Shown here: positions 1 through 8,583 of the stretch, piece by piece
Layout of the letters: each line of letters opens with the position of its first letter
Numbering within the stretch: position 1 is the stretch's first letter
Assembly: GCF_900091475.1 (NCBI RefSeq)
Contig: NZ_FMIB01000002.1
Coordinates: 4,092,001 to 4,156,000 of the forward strand
Direction of reading: 5' to 3'
Source: Micromonospora chersina
GTDB taxonomy: Bacteria; Actinomycetota; Actinomycetes; Mycobacteriales; Micromonosporaceae
Length of the DNA: 64,000 bases
Position numbers and translations under genes: made by a program
The notes under the pieces: generated by a model
What the model was told of the DNA's origin: nothing
The model's database searches: none
What the model saw: only the letters and a program-made list of their open reading frames with translations

Positions 1-768
1 CGCCCCCTGCTCTTGGACTCGGTGGAGCAGTCCGGCCGCGTACCGGGCGGCGTTGCGGTCACGGTCCAGCCCACCCTCGGGCATGTTGAACCGCTGGCGG
101 AGCACGTCCACAGCGGCGGCACCGTCGAGCCGCTGGCATCCGGCGCGGTAGGTCCGGTGGGTGTGGTACGAGCGGACCGTGGTCGGCAGGCAGACCGGCA
201 CGCCGCCGACCGCGTCGGTGAGCTCGCGGGTCGCCCCGTAGGTGAGCACCGCGCCCGCGTCGATCCGTACGCCGGTCAGCTGGGCGACCACCTGCCGGGT
301 CGCCCGGTATCCGGCGGCCAGATCCTTCCCCGACGGCCCGGCGCCGAAGGCGAAGGACGCGTTGAGCTTGTCGGTCCCCCGGCCGGGGATCGGCACCAGC
401 AGGTCGCGTGGGAGGGAGACCAGGTAGAGCCGGCTGCGGTCCGCCGGGACGTGCACCAGCAGCACGGAGTCGGCGCGCCGGCCCCCGCCGGCCTGGTCCA
501 GGCCGAGGAGCAGCACGTTCAGCGCCCCGGTGGGCGCCGGCGAGGGCGTCGCCAGCAGGTTCGCGGTCTCCGGCGGGCGCGGCGCGACCGCGGTGAAACC
601 GGCCAGGGCGGCGGCGACCACCGCCAGCGCCGTACCCGCGAGCCGGAGCCGCAGACGTCGGCGCCGGCGGCGGACCACGGCCCGGTCGATGGCGGCCCGG
701 ACCGGGGCGGTGGGCGGGGTCAACGCCTCGCGCCTGGCGAACGCGGCCCGCAGGTCGTCCTCGATCAT
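1..768 (-). CDS. LytR-CpsA-Psr (LCP) family protein, partial (3' end outside window)
   Basis: The reverse strand reads open for 256 codons from the ATG at 768 to the window edge. The product starts with a short cytoplasmic segment, an Arg-rich stretch (RRRRRR near residue 35), one membrane helix at about 43-62, then an extracellular LCP domain: LNVLLLGLDQAG, RADSVLLVHV, YLVSLPRDLLVPIPG, DAVGGVPVCLP, and RQRFNMPEGGLDRDRNAARY. In this family the conserved Arg and Asp residues bind polyprenyl pyrophosphate, and the enzymes attach glycopolymers to peptidoglycan. The start codon shares one base with the sigma-factor stop (TGATG), so the pair is translationally coupled. Family call is firm; the polymer transferred is unknown. 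Confidence 0.88.
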   Translation of the reverse strand, partial: MIEDDLRAAFARREALTPPTAPVRAAIDRAVVRRRRRRLRLRLAGTALAVVAAALAGFTAVAPRPPETANLLATPSPAPTGALNVLLLGLDQAGGGRRADSVLLVHVPADRSRLYLVSLPRDLLVPIPGRGTDKLNASFAFGAGPSGKDLAAGYRATRQVVAQLTGVRIDAGAVLTYGATRELTDAVGGVPVCLPTTVRSYHTHRTYRAGCQRLDGAAAVDVLRQRFNMPEGGLDRDRNAARYAAGLLHRVQEQGA

Positions 769-1250
769 CAGCAGACCTCCACGTACTCGGCTCGGAGGGT
801 GGCCAGGGCGCGGGAGATGCACGAGCGCACGGTGCCGACGGCGCAGCCGAGGATCTCCGCGATCTCCGCGTCGGGCAGGTCCTCGTAGTAGCGGAGCACC
901 AGCGTGGCCCGCTGCCGCCGGGGCAGCCGCGACAGCCACGACCAGACCTGGTCGCGGTCCACCGCCGACTGCGCGTGGTCGCTCGGCGCCGGCACCGCCT
1001 CGTCCGGTTCGCCGCGCAGCAGCACCCGGCGCGCCCAGGAGCCGCGCCGCCAGTCGATGAACTGGTTGGTGAGCATCCGGCGCACGTACCGCTCCGGCGC
1101 GTCGCTGCGGGCGACCCGGCGCCAGTTGAGCTGGACCCGGACCATGGTCTCCTGCACCAGGTCCTGGGCCTGGTGCGGGTCGCCGGTCAGCATGACCGCG
1201 TACCGCAGCAGGGCGCTCAGCCGCGCGTCGGCGAACTCCTCGTACGTCAC
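768..1250 (-). CDS. SigE-family RNA polymerase sigma factor (ECF type)
   Basis: 160 residues, the usual size for small ECF sigma factors with only regions 2 and 4. Region 2 is seen at about 28-60 (QDLVQETMVRVQ then a WRR-rich stretch) and region 4 at about 105-150 (LPRRQRATLVLRYYEDL, then the helix-turn-helix ILGCAVGTVRSCISRAL). The 'YAVMLTGD' start resembles the actinobacterial SigE-family subgroup. It is immediately followed by the LCP gene, so the downstream gene may be its target or act with it in an envelope response; no anti-sigma factor with a typical zinc motif is visible. The sigma factor would direct transcription of an unknown regulon. Confidence 0.9.
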   Translation of the reverse strand: MTYEEFADARLSALLRYAVMLTGDPHQAQDLVQETMVRVQLNWRRVARSDAPERYVRRMLTNQFIDWRRGSWARRVLLRGEPDEAVPAPSDHAQSAVDRDQVWSWLSRLPRRQRATLVLRYYEDLPDAEIAEILGCAVGTVRSCISRALATLRAEYVEVC

Positions 1251-1367
1251 TGCACCTCCCGGTGTCCCGCCCTGTTGACGGGCACGGGCCGGCGGAACAT
1301 TGCACCGACCCTGATCAGCCGTTCGGTCAATATCTGCCGATGCAGGCGCCCCGGGACAGCGGAGCGA

Positions 1368-1384
1368 CTTAAGGCTTCTTTAAG
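1368..1384. promoter_or_regulatory. AT-rich dyad between the sigma factor and the LPXTG protein
   Basis: CTTAA and TTAAG arms (5 bp) flank a 7-nt spacer, in the 178-bp divergent gap. It stands out as A/T-rich in very GC-rich surroundings and lies 44 bp before the surface-protein start. It could be an operator or part of a promoter; no regulator is assigned. Confidence 0.3.
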
Positions 1385-1428
1385 CTCCACGGGCTCCACC
1401 TGATCATTCACGGGAGGAACCCCCAACC

Positions 1429-2973
1429 ATGCTTTCCCACTCCACCCGGCGCTGGCTCGCCGGGCTGGGCGTCGCAGGCGCATTCGTCGCCGCCTCCGCC
1501 ACCCCCGCCGCCGCGGCCGACTCATTCCAGCTGATCTCCTACGACACGCTGGTCGCGCCGGGCCACTCGGTCCTCAACTACCTCTACGCGTACGACCCCG
1601 AGAGCGAGAAGGAGCTGCAGAAGCTCACCCTCGACCTGGACCTGTCGAAGGTCGACGACTTCGCCACGCTGGAACTGGCGAGCGGCGGCTGGGACTGCGC
1701 CACGACCGACGCCAACCTGCACTGTGAGGCGGTGGCCGGCGAGTGGGGCGTACCGAGCTTCGACTACTACCTGACCGCGAAGTCCGACGCCACCCCCGGG
1801 CAGAAGGCCGAGATCGCCGTCAAGGCCAACGGCGACGGCAAGGTCGCCACCGGCTCCGTCAGCGTCACCGTGGCTGAGGGCGTCGACCTCCAGAGCGAGC
1901 CCGAGGACAGCGTCGACGGCGCGCCGGGCGCCGAGGTCGGCCTGCCGGGCACGGTCCGCAACGGCGGCGAGAACACCGCCCACGGTGCCGTGTTGCGGCT
2001 GCAGAGCGACTGGTTGACCCCTTACGTCGGCAACTTCAGCAACTGCGAGTACGACGACGGCCTGCCCGCCATCTGCCGCTTCGACACGGACCTGGAGCCG
2101 GGCAAGAGCTACAAGCTCTCCGCACCCCTTCCGGTCAAGGTGGACAAGACGGCACGCACCGGCAGCAGCGTGGTCAACTACATGGACTGGTGGACCAAGG
2201 ACGACTGGGCGCTGATCGAGAAGGACCCGACCTGGCCGATGCCTCCGGGCAAGCCGGGCACCGGCGACGAGCTGCGCCTGATCGAGGTGGGCGCCGCGCG
2301 GCAGTCCGTCCCGCAGACCGACGTGGACCGGTGGAACAGCTTCACCGACATGAGCGTCGTGGTGACCGGTGACAACGGCGCCGACCTGGCCGCCGTGGGC
2401 AGCACCGCCACCGGCAAGGCCGGTGACCAGGTGAAGGTCTCCGCCGGCGCCCACAACCTCGGTCCGGCCCTGGTGGAGACCTGGCGCGAGGAGGGCCCGC
2501 TCACGGTGGTCGAGGTGCCGCAGGGCACCACCGCGGTCAAGGTCTCCGAGGACTGCGCTCCGTGGGTCCAGGACGAGCCGTGGAACCCGTGGGACCACGC
2601 GGGTGAGCCGGGTGCGGCGAAGTACGGCTGCATCGGTTACGGCGACCTCGCCAAGGGCGACACCACCACGTGGGAGTTCACCCTCCGGATCGACAAGCTG
2701 ACCGGCGAGACCTCCGGCAAGGTGGCCACCAAGCTCGCCGGGGACCCGAACGAGTCCAACAACTACGCCGCCATCACCGTCAAGCCGGGCACCGCCGGCA
2801 ACGGTGGCGAGGGTGGCAACGGCGGCAACGGCGGCGGCGAGGGTGACGGTGGCACGCTGCCGATCACCGGTTCCAACACCGCCCTGATCGCCGGCGTCGG
2901 CGCGCTCCTGCTCGCCGCCGGCGCGGCCGGCTACGTGGTGTCCCGCCGCCGCAAGACCCGCTTCGTCGCCTGA
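1429..2973 (+). CDS. LPXTG-type cell-wall anchored surface protein
   Basis: 514 residues. An N-terminal signal peptide (about 1-30, ending in an Ala-rich TPAAAADS) precedes a long extracellular part with two or three immunoglobulin-like or DUF11-like modules (for example TGDNGADLAAVGSTATG and VKVSAGAHNLGPALVET). A Gly/Asn-rich linker leads to LPITG at 477-481, a hydrophobic helix and an RRRK tail, the classical sortase sorting signal. Sortase would cleave between Thr and Gly and link the protein to the wall; no sortase lies in this window. The start follows GGGAGGAA at a good distance. The role is unknown; adhesion or structural use is a guess. Confidence 0.85.
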   Translation: MLSHSTRRWLAGLGVAGAFVAASATPAAAADSFQLISYDTLVAPGHSVLNYLYAYDPESEKELQKLTLDLDLSKVDDFATLELASGGWDCATTDANLHCEAVAGEWGVPSFDYYLTAKSDATPGQKAEIAVKANGDGKVATGSVSVTVAEGVDLQSEPEDSVDGAPGAEVGLPGTVRNGGENTAHGAVLRLQSDWLTPYVGNFSNCEYDDGLPAICRFDTDLEPGKSYKLSAPLPVKVDKTARTGSSVVNYMDWWTKDDWALIEKDPTWPMPPGKPGTGDELRLIEVGAARQSVPQTDVDRWNSFTDMSVVVTGDNGADLAAVGSTATGKAGDQVKVSAGAHNLGPALVETWREEGPLTVVEVPQGTTAVKVSEDCAPWVQDEPWNPWDHAGEPGAAKYGCIGYGDLAKGDTTTWEFTLRIDKLTGETSGKVATKLAGDPNESNNYAAITVKPGTAGNGGEGGNGGNGGGEGDGGTLPITGSNTALIAGVGALLLAAGAAGYVVSRRRKTRFVA

Positions 2974-2993
2974 CCGGAGCCCCACGGAACCCA

Positions 2994-3028
2994 GGTGCCC
3001 CGCCGACCGTCGCGGTCGGCGGGGCACC
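2994..3028 (+). terminator. Hairpin terminator after the LPXTG gene
   Basis: Perfect 16-bp stem (GGTGCCCCGCCGACCG and its complement) with a 3-nt loop, 20 bp after the stop. No T-tract follows, as is usual in high-GC actinobacteria. Confidence 0.75.
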
Positions 3029-3086
3029 GTCGTGTCCGCCTGAAAACCGGACGACGCAAGATCGCCGGAGCTGACACCATCGACGG

Positions 3087-4532
3087 GTGCTGCTGACCCT
3101 GACCACGACCCACCGCCCCGCCACCGACCTCGGCCACCTCCTCGTCAAGCACCCGGACCGCGTGCAGAGCTTCGACCTGCCCGCCGGCACCGCGCACGTG
3201 CTCTACCCGGAGGCGGACGAGGCGCGGTGCACGGCGGCGCTGCTGGTCGAGGTCGACCCGCTCAAGCTGGGCGGCGGCCGGGGCCGCCGGCAGGCGACCA
3301 CACCGGACAGCTTCACGCTCGGGCAGTACGTCAACGACCGCCCGTACGCGGCGTCCAGCCTGCTCTCCTCGGCGCTGGCGAAGGTGTTCCGCTCGGCCCT
3401 GCGTGGCGAGTCGCGGGACCGCCCCGAGCTGGCCGCCGCCGCCATCCCGCTGGAGGTGCGGGTGCCGGTGCTGCGCTGCCGGGGCGGCGCCGAGCTGGCC
3501 GTACGGGTCTTCGCCCCGCTCGGCTGGACCGTGGCGGCCACCCCGATCCCGCTGGACGAGGCGTACCCGGAGTGGGGCGACAGCCGGTACGTCGACCTGA
3601 CGCTGACCGGGACGCTGCGGCTCGCCGACGCGCTCAACCACCTCTACGTGCTGCTGCCCGTGCTGGACGACGCCAAGCACTACTGGGTGGCACCGGACGA
3701 GGTGGACAAGCTGCTGCGGGCCGGCGCCGGCTGGCTGGCCGACCACCCGGAACGTGCCCTCATCACCCGCCGCTACCTGGCGCACCGGCGCGCCCTGGCC
3801 GGGGAGGCGATGGCGCGCCTGGCCGAGCTGCGCCTCGCCGACGAGCCGCCCGCCGACGACAGTGTGGAGACCGACCAGCCGGCCGAGGCGCCGCGGGCCT
3901 CGCTGGCCGTACGCCGGCGCGAGACGGTGCTGGCCGCGCTACGCGACAGCGGGGCGTCCCGGGTGCTGGACCTGGGCTGTGGGGGCGGCGCGCTGCTCAC
4001 CGCGCTGGTCGCCGAGCGGCGGTTCACCGAGGTCGTCGGCACCGACGTGTCCAGCCAGGCGCTCACCCTGGCCGCCCGGCGGCTGCGGCTGGACCGGCTG
4101 CCGGAGCGGCAGCGGGACCGGATCCGGCTCTGGCAGTCGGCGCTGACCTACCGGGACGACCGGCTGCGCGGCTACGACGCGGCGGTGCTCATGGAGGTGG
4201 TCGAGCATCTCGACCCACCGCGGCTGCCGGCGCTGGAGGACGCCGTGTTCGGCCACGCCCGGCCCGGCACGGTCGTGGTGACCACGCCGAACGTGGAGTA
4301 CAACGTCCGCTACGAGGGGCTCGGGGCGGGCCGGTTCCGGCACGCCGACCACCGCTTCGAGTGGACCCGGGCCGAGTTCGCCGCCTGGGTGGAGCGGGTG
4401 GCGACGGCGTACGGCTACACGGCCACGATCGGCGGTGTCGGCGACGAGGACCCCGAGCTGGGCTGTCCGACCCAGCTGGCCGTACTGAGCAGAACGGACA
4501 CCGACATCCGGAAGGAGGAGACGACCCGATGA
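3087..4532 (+). CDS. hen1: Bacterial Hen1: 3'-terminal RNA ribose 2'-O-methyltransferase
   Basis: 481 residues from a GTG start. The N-terminal half (about 1-240) matches the bacterial Hen1 ligand-like domain; the C-terminal half is a SAM methyltransferase with VLDLGCGGGALLTAL near 290 and the metal-binding set E370, E373, H374 (EVVEH) plus H422 in HADHRFEW, the ExxEH...H pattern that marks Hen1. The family methylates the terminal 2'-OH of cleaved RNA before ligation, protecting the repaired junction from being cut again. The stop overlaps the Pnkp start (ATGA), so the two repair proteins are coupled. The N-terminal half typically partners with Pnkp to activate ligation. Confidence 0.95.
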   Translation: MLLTLTTTHRPATDLGHLLVKHPDRVQSFDLPAGTAHVLYPEADEARCTAALLVEVDPLKLGGGRGRRQATTPDSFTLGQYVNDRPYAASSLLSSALAKVFRSALRGESRDRPELAAAAIPLEVRVPVLRCRGGAELAVRVFAPLGWTVAATPIPLDEAYPEWGDSRYVDLTLTGTLRLADALNHLYVLLPVLDDAKHYWVAPDEVDKLLRAGAGWLADHPERALITRRYLAHRRALAGEAMARLAELRLADEPPADDSVETDQPAEAPRASLAVRRRETVLAALRDSGASRVLDLGCGGGALLTALVAERRFTEVVGTDVSSQALTLAARRLRLDRLPERQRDRIRLWQSALTYRDDRLRGYDAAVLMEVVEHLDPPRLPALEDAVFGHARPGTVVVTTPNVEYNVRYEGLGAGRFRHADHRFEWTRAEFAAWVERVATAYGYTATIGGVGDEDPELGCPTQLAVLSRTDTDIRKEETTR

Positions 4533-7045
4533 CCATCCTGGACATTCCCGAGCTCGCCCTGGTGGCGCTCGTCGGCGTCTCCGGCTCCGGCAAGTCGACG
4601 TTCGCCGGCCGGCACTTCCGGCCCAGCCAGGTGCTCTCCTCGGACACCTTCCGGGGCATGGTGGCCGACGACGAGAACGACCAGTCCGCCTCCGGCGACG
4701 CGTTCGACGCGCTGCACCACGTGGCCGGGATCCGGCTGCGCCGGGGCCGGCTCACCGTTGTCGACGCGACGAACCTCCAGCCGCACGCCCGGGCGGGGCT
4801 GATCAAGGTGGCCCGGGAGCACGACGTGCTGCCGGTGGCCGTCGTGCTGGACGTGCCGGAGGCGGTGGCCTGGGAGCGTACGCAGTCCCGGGCCGACCGG
4901 ACGCACGGCCGGCAGGTGCTCGCCCGGATGCAGCGGGACCTGCGGCAGTCGTACGGGCGGCTGGCCCGGGAGGGCTTCCGCAAGGTGCACGTGCTGCGCG
5001 GCGTCGAGGAGATCGAGGCCGCCGAGATCCGCTACGAGAAGCTGTTCAACGACCGGCGCGAGCTGACCGGGCCGTTCGACATCGTCGGTGACGTGCACGG
5101 CTGCCGCGAGGAGCTGGAGGCGCTGCTGCTGCGGCTGGGCTGGTCACTGCACCGTGACGACGCGGGCCGCCCGGTGGACGCCGTGCACCCGTCGGGGCGT
5201 ACCGCGGTCTTCGTGGGTGACCTGGTGGATCGCGGCCCGGACTCCCCCGGGGTGCTGCGCCTGGTGATGGGCATGGTGGCGGCCGGCCACGCGATCTGCG
5301 TGCCGGGCAACCACGAGCAGAAGCTGCTGCGCAAGCTGCGCGGCCGGGACGTGCGGCTCACCCACGGCCTGGCCGAGACGATGGCGCAGCTGGAGTCGGA
5401 GCCGGCGGAGTTCGTGGCGTCGACGGCGGCCTTCATCGACGGCCTGGTCAGCCACTACGTGCTGGACGGCGGCCGGCTGGTGGTGGCGCACGCCGGTCTC
5501 AAGGAGGCGTACCACGGCCGGGCGTCCGGGCGGGTGCGGTCGTTCGCCCTCTACGGGGAGACCACCGGCGAGACCGACGAGTACGGCCTGCCGGTGCGCT
5601 ACCCGTGGGCGCGCGACTACCGGGGCTCGGCCATGGTCGTCTACGGCCACACCCCGACGCCGGAGCCGGAGTGGGTGAACAACACCATCTGCCTGGACAC
5701 CGGCTGCGTCTTCGGCGGCAAGCTCACCGCGCTGCGCTACCCGGAGAAGGAGCTGGTCGCCGTCCCGGCGGTCAAGGAGTGGTACGCCCCGGCCCGCCCG
5801 CTGGTCGCGCCCACCCCGGCCCGGCCGGACACCGTGCTGGACCTGGCCGACGTCACGGGACGGCGGCACCTCACGCACGCGTACGGGACGCTGACCGTGC
5901 CGGCCGAGAACGCGGCCGCCGCGCTGGAGGTGATGAGCCGGTACGCGCTGGACCCGGACCGGCTGGTCTGGCTGCCGCCGACCATGGCGCCCTGCTCGAC
6001 CTCGACGGTGGAGGGGTTCCTGGAGCACCCGGCGCAGGCGTTCGCCGACTACCGGACGGCCGGCGTCGACCGCGTGGTCTGCGAGGAGAAGCACATGGGT
6101 TCGCGGGCCGTGGTGCTGGTGGAGCGGGAGCCCGGACGGTTCGCCGGCGGGGCGGTGCACACCCGCACCGGCCGGCCGTTCTTCGGGCCGCCGCTGGACG
6201 GGGAGCTGCTGGCCCGGGTCCGCGCGGCGGTCACCGCGGCCGGCCTCTGGGCCGAGCTGGGCACCGACTGGCTGCTCCTCGACTGCGAGCTGCTGCCCTG
6301 GTCGGCGAAGGCGGGCGGGCTGATCCGCGAGCAGTACGCCGGGGTCGGCGCGGCCGGCCGTGCGGCCCTGCCGGCGGTGCTCGGCACGCTGGACGCCGCC
6401 GCCGGGCGCGGCCTGCCGGTGGGCGAGTTGCGCGACCGGATGGCCGACCGGGCGGCCGAGGTCGAGGCGTACTCGGCGGCCTACCGGGCGTACGTCGGGC
6501 CCACCGACGGGCTGCGCGGGGTGACGCTCGCGCCGTTCGCCGTGCTGGCGGGGGCCGGGGCGAGCTACGCCGACCGCGACCACGGCTGGCACCTGGCGCT
6601 GGCCGACCGGCTCTGCGCGGCCGACCCGGAGTTCTTCACCCCGACGCGGCGGCAGGTGGTCGACCTGGCCGACGAGGGGGCCGTGGCCGCGGCGACCGAC
6701 TGGTGGCTGTCGCTCACGGCGGCCGGCGGGGAGGGCATGGTGGTCAAGCCGTACGCCGGACTCGCCGCCCGCTCGCCGAAGGGGTCGCTGCTCCAGCCGG
6801 GGATCAAGTGCCGGGGCCGGGAGTACCTGCGGATCATCTACGGTCCCGGGTACACCGGTCCGGGGCAGCTCGCCGCGCTGCGCAAGCGGTCGCTGGGGCG
6901 CAAGCGCGGGCTGGCCCTGCAGGAGCACGCGCTGGGCCTGGCCGCCCTGGACGCGCTGGCCGAGGACGCCCCGCTCTGGCGCCGCCACGAGCTGGTCTTC
7001 GCCATCCTCGCCTGCGAGTCGGAGCCGGTCGACCCGCGGCTCTAG
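4529..7045 (+). CDS. pnkp: Pnkp: polynucleotide kinase-phosphatase-ligase of RNA repair
   Basis: 838 residues. Domain 1 (about 1-170) is a P-loop kinase, GVSGSGKST at 16-24. Domain 2 (about 180-480) is a calcineurin-like phosphatase, with DIVGDVHG at 184-191, GDLVDRGPDS and GNHEQK. Domain 3 (about 490-838) is a nucleotidyltransferase with motif I lysine K521 in EEKHMGSR and later GEGMVVKP. Together these heal 5'-OH and 2',3'-cyclic phosphate ends; sealing needs the Hen1 partner encoded just upstream. Preceded by GGAGGAG within the hen1 end. All catalytic motifs appear intact, so the system should be functional. Target RNAs in the host are not known; ribotoxin-cleaved tRNA is the usual proposal. 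Confidence 0.96.
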   Translation: MTILDIPELALVALVGVSGSGKSTFAGRHFRPSQVLSSDTFRGMVADDENDQSASGDAFDALHHVAGIRLRRGRLTVVDATNLQPHARAGLIKVAREHDVLPVAVVLDVPEAVAWERTQSRADRTHGRQVLARMQRDLRQSYGRLAREGFRKVHVLRGVEEIEAAEIRYEKLFNDRRELTGPFDIVGDVHGCREELEALLLRLGWSLHRDDAGRPVDAVHPSGRTAVFVGDLVDRGPDSPGVLRLVMGMVAAGHAICVPGNHEQKLLRKLRGRDVRLTHGLAETMAQLESEPAEFVASTAAFIDGLVSHYVLDGGRLVVAHAGLKEAYHGRASGRVRSFALYGETTGETDEYGLPVRYPWARDYRGSAMVVYGHTPTPEPEWVNNTICLDTGCVFGGKLTALRYPEKELVAVPAVKEWYAPARPLVAPTPARPDTVLDLADVTGRRHLTHAYGTLTVPAENAAAALEVMSRYALDPDRLVWLPPTMAPCSTSTVEGFLEHPAQAFADYRTAGVDRVVCEEKHMGSRAVVLVEREPGRFAGGAVHTRTGRPFFGPPLDGELLARVRAAVTAAGLWAELGTDWLLLDCELLPWSAKAGGLIREQYAGVGAAGRAALPAVLGTLDAAAGRGLPVGELRDRMADRAAEVEAYSAAYRAYVGPTDGLRGVTLAPFAVLAGAGASYADRDHGWHLALADRLCAADPEFFTPTRRQVVDLADEGAVAAATDWWLSLTAAGGEGMVVKPYAGLAARSPKGSLLQPGIKCRGREYLRIIYGPGYTGPGQLAALRKRSLGRKRGLALQEHALGLAALDALAEDAPLWRRHELVFAILACESEPVDPRL

Positions 7046-7053
7046 ACCCGTAC

Positions 7054-7082
7054 GCCCGGTCCGGCGCGGTGCCGGACCGGGC
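7054..7082 (+). terminator. Hairpin terminator after hen1-pnkp
   Basis: 12-bp stem (GCCCGGTCCGGC and complement) with a GCGGT loop, 8 bp after the pnkp stop and just before the DedA gene. Confidence 0.65.
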
Positions 7083-7101
7083 CCGGGTACCCTTTGTGGC
7101 C

Positions 7102-7911
7102 GTGGACACAGCAGAGAAGACCCGGGTGCTCTCCGAGAGCGTGGCCCTGAACCCGCTCGATCCGAAGGACCTCATCCACACCTTCGGGATGATCGGCGTC
7201 TGGGCGATCCTCTTCGCCGAGACCGGCCTGCTGGTCGGCTTCTTCTTCCCGGGCGACTCGCTGCTCTTCCTGGCCGGGGTGGCCGCCTCGCCGGTGGCCG
7301 ACGCGATCTTCGGATCCGGCACCCGGCTGTCGCTGGCCGGCCTGCTGATCGGCGGCCCGCTCTGCGCGATCGCCGGCGCCCAGCTCGGGCACTGGCTCGG
7401 CGCGCGTTACGGCAGGCGGATGTTCGACCGCCCCAACTCCCGGCTGTTCAAGCGGGAGTACGTGGAGAAGGCCGAGTACTACTTCCAGAAGTTCGGCCCG
7501 GCGAAGGCCGTGGTGCTGGCCCGGTTCATCCCGATCGTGCGGACCTTCCTCAACCCGGTGGCCGGGGTGCTCGGCATGCCGGCCCGGCAGTTCCTCCTGT
7601 GGAACGTCGTCGGGGCGATCCTCTGGGTCGACGGCATCCTGCTGATCGGCTACCTGCTGGCCGACCAGATCTACAACGCGATCGGCGACAAGATCGACCG
7701 GTACATCCTTCCGGTGGTCGCGCTGATCATCCTGATCTCGGTGCTGCCCATCTTCTTCGAGTTCCTGCGCGACCGGCGGGCGCGCAAGCGCGGCGAGGCG
7801 GTCGCGGTGATCGCCGCGGCCAGCGCGGCGGGCGCCGTGGACGCGGTCCGGGACGCGGTGGACGGCGACGACGACCAGCAGCACGGGCGCGGCGGGCAGC
7901 ACCGCCGCTGA
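7102..7911 (+). CDS. DedA family membrane protein
   Basis: 269 residues from the GTG at 7102; a GTG at 7096 is equally possible and no clear Shine-Dalgarno decides. The motifs FAETGLLVGFFFPGDSLLF near 35-55, GAQLGHWLGARYGRRMF, and the amphipathic FGPAKAVVLARFIPIVRTFLNPVAG are those of DedA/SNARE-associated (VTT domain) proteins. About five hydrophobic segments are visible and a basic tail ends the protein. Members are thought to move lipids such as undecaprenyl phosphate or phosphatidylethanolamine between membrane leaflets and to support the proton motive force. The substrate here cannot be told from sequence. Confidence 0.9.
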   Translation: MDTAEKTRVLSESVALNPLDPKDLIHTFGMIGVWAILFAETGLLVGFFFPGDSLLFLAGVAASPVADAIFGSGTRLSLAGLLIGGPLCAIAGAQLGHWLGARYGRRMFDRPNSRLFKREYVEKAEYYFQKFGPAKAVVLARFIPIVRTFLNPVAGVLGMPARQFLLWNVVGAILWVDGILLIGYLLADQIYNAIGDKIDRYILPVVALIILISVLPIFFEFLRDRRARKRGEAVAVIAAASAAGAVDAVRDAVDGDDDQQHGRGGQHRR

Positions 7912-7927
7912 CCCGGCCGGAGACACC

Positions 7928-7960
7928 GAAGGCCGGCTCCCTCTCGGGGAGCCGGCCTTC
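7928..7960 (+). terminator. Hairpin terminator after the DedA gene
   Basis: Perfect 14-bp stem (GAAGGCCGGCTCCC and complement), 5-nt loop, 17 bp after the stop. Confidence 0.75.
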
Positions 7961-8012
7961 GACTACGACCTGTCGACCTGCGGGTGGCACGGATGACGGC
8001 AGCCGTCACCTG

Positions 8013-8064
8013 TGGCCATCCGGGCTCGGCGCGTCTGACGCCGCGCCACGACCCCGGACAGCCA
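8013..8064. repeat. Structured intergenic repeat, copy A
   Basis: A 52-nt stem-loop in the gap between the convergent DedA and ArsR genes. Arms: TGGC/GCCA (outer 4 bp), symmetric CA/CA internal loop, TCCGGG/CCCGGA (6 bp), CTC/ACGAC internal loop, GGCGCG/CGCGCC (6 bp) and an 8-nt loop TCTGACGC. The same layout recurs at 16730-16781 with compensatory changes in the two outer stems. It may be a REP-like mobile palindrome or an RNA structure. Confidence 0.75.
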
Positions 8065-8148
8065 TCCGATGGGTGACGCCACCCCTGGCACGCCACCCAT
8101 CGCCGCCGCACTCAGCGAGGCGGCCACCCGGCCCGGACACGTCCGGAT

Positions 8149-8526
8149 TCAGCGGGCCTTCTTGGTGGCCCGCTTCCGCGGCGGGGTGAGCAGATCCGCG
8201 ATCGTGGCGATCGCGGTCGGCACCAGCCGGTAGTACGCCCAGACACCGCGCTTCTCCCGCTCCAGCAAGCCGGCCTCGGTGAGGATGCGCAGGTGGTGGC
8301 TGACCGTCGGCTGCGAGAGGCCGAGCGGCGCGGTGAGGTCACACACGCACGCCTCCCCCTCGGGAGCCGACTGGATCAGGCTGAGCAGCCGCAGCCGGGC
8401 GGGGTCCGCGAGGGCCTTGAGGACCCCCGCGAGCCGCTCGGCGTCGGCACGTTCGATCGGCTCGCCGGCAAGCGGCGAGATCTGAGGCATGGTCATTTCA
8501 GCCAACGCAGTTCCCACGTATTCCAT
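8149..8526 (-). CDS. ArsR/SmtB family transcriptional regulator
   Basis: 125 residues with a winged helix-turn-helix: KALADPARLRLLSLIQSA, then GLSQPTVSHHLRILTEAGLL and a wing ending in WAYYRL. The CVCDL sequence (two Cys around one Val) lies where ArsR and CadC sensors bind thiophilic metals, so metal or metalloid sensing is possible. It could also be a non-metal ArsR member, since no resistance gene or transporter sits beside it. The C-terminus is Lys/Arg-rich. A possible shorter start exists at MTMPQ. It lies 57 bp after pyrE on the same strand, possibly sharing its transcript. Confidence 0.88.
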   Translation of the reverse strand: MEYVGTALAEMTMPQISPLAGEPIERADAERLAGVLKALADPARLRLLSLIQSAPEGEACVCDLTAPLGLSQPTVSHHLRILTEAGLLEREKRGVWAYYRLVPTAIATIADLLTPPRKRATKKAR

Positions 8527-8583
8527 CCTTCCACCAGCAGCATCGATCCGCCTGCATATCAGCAGATCCGAATCGGCAAACTT

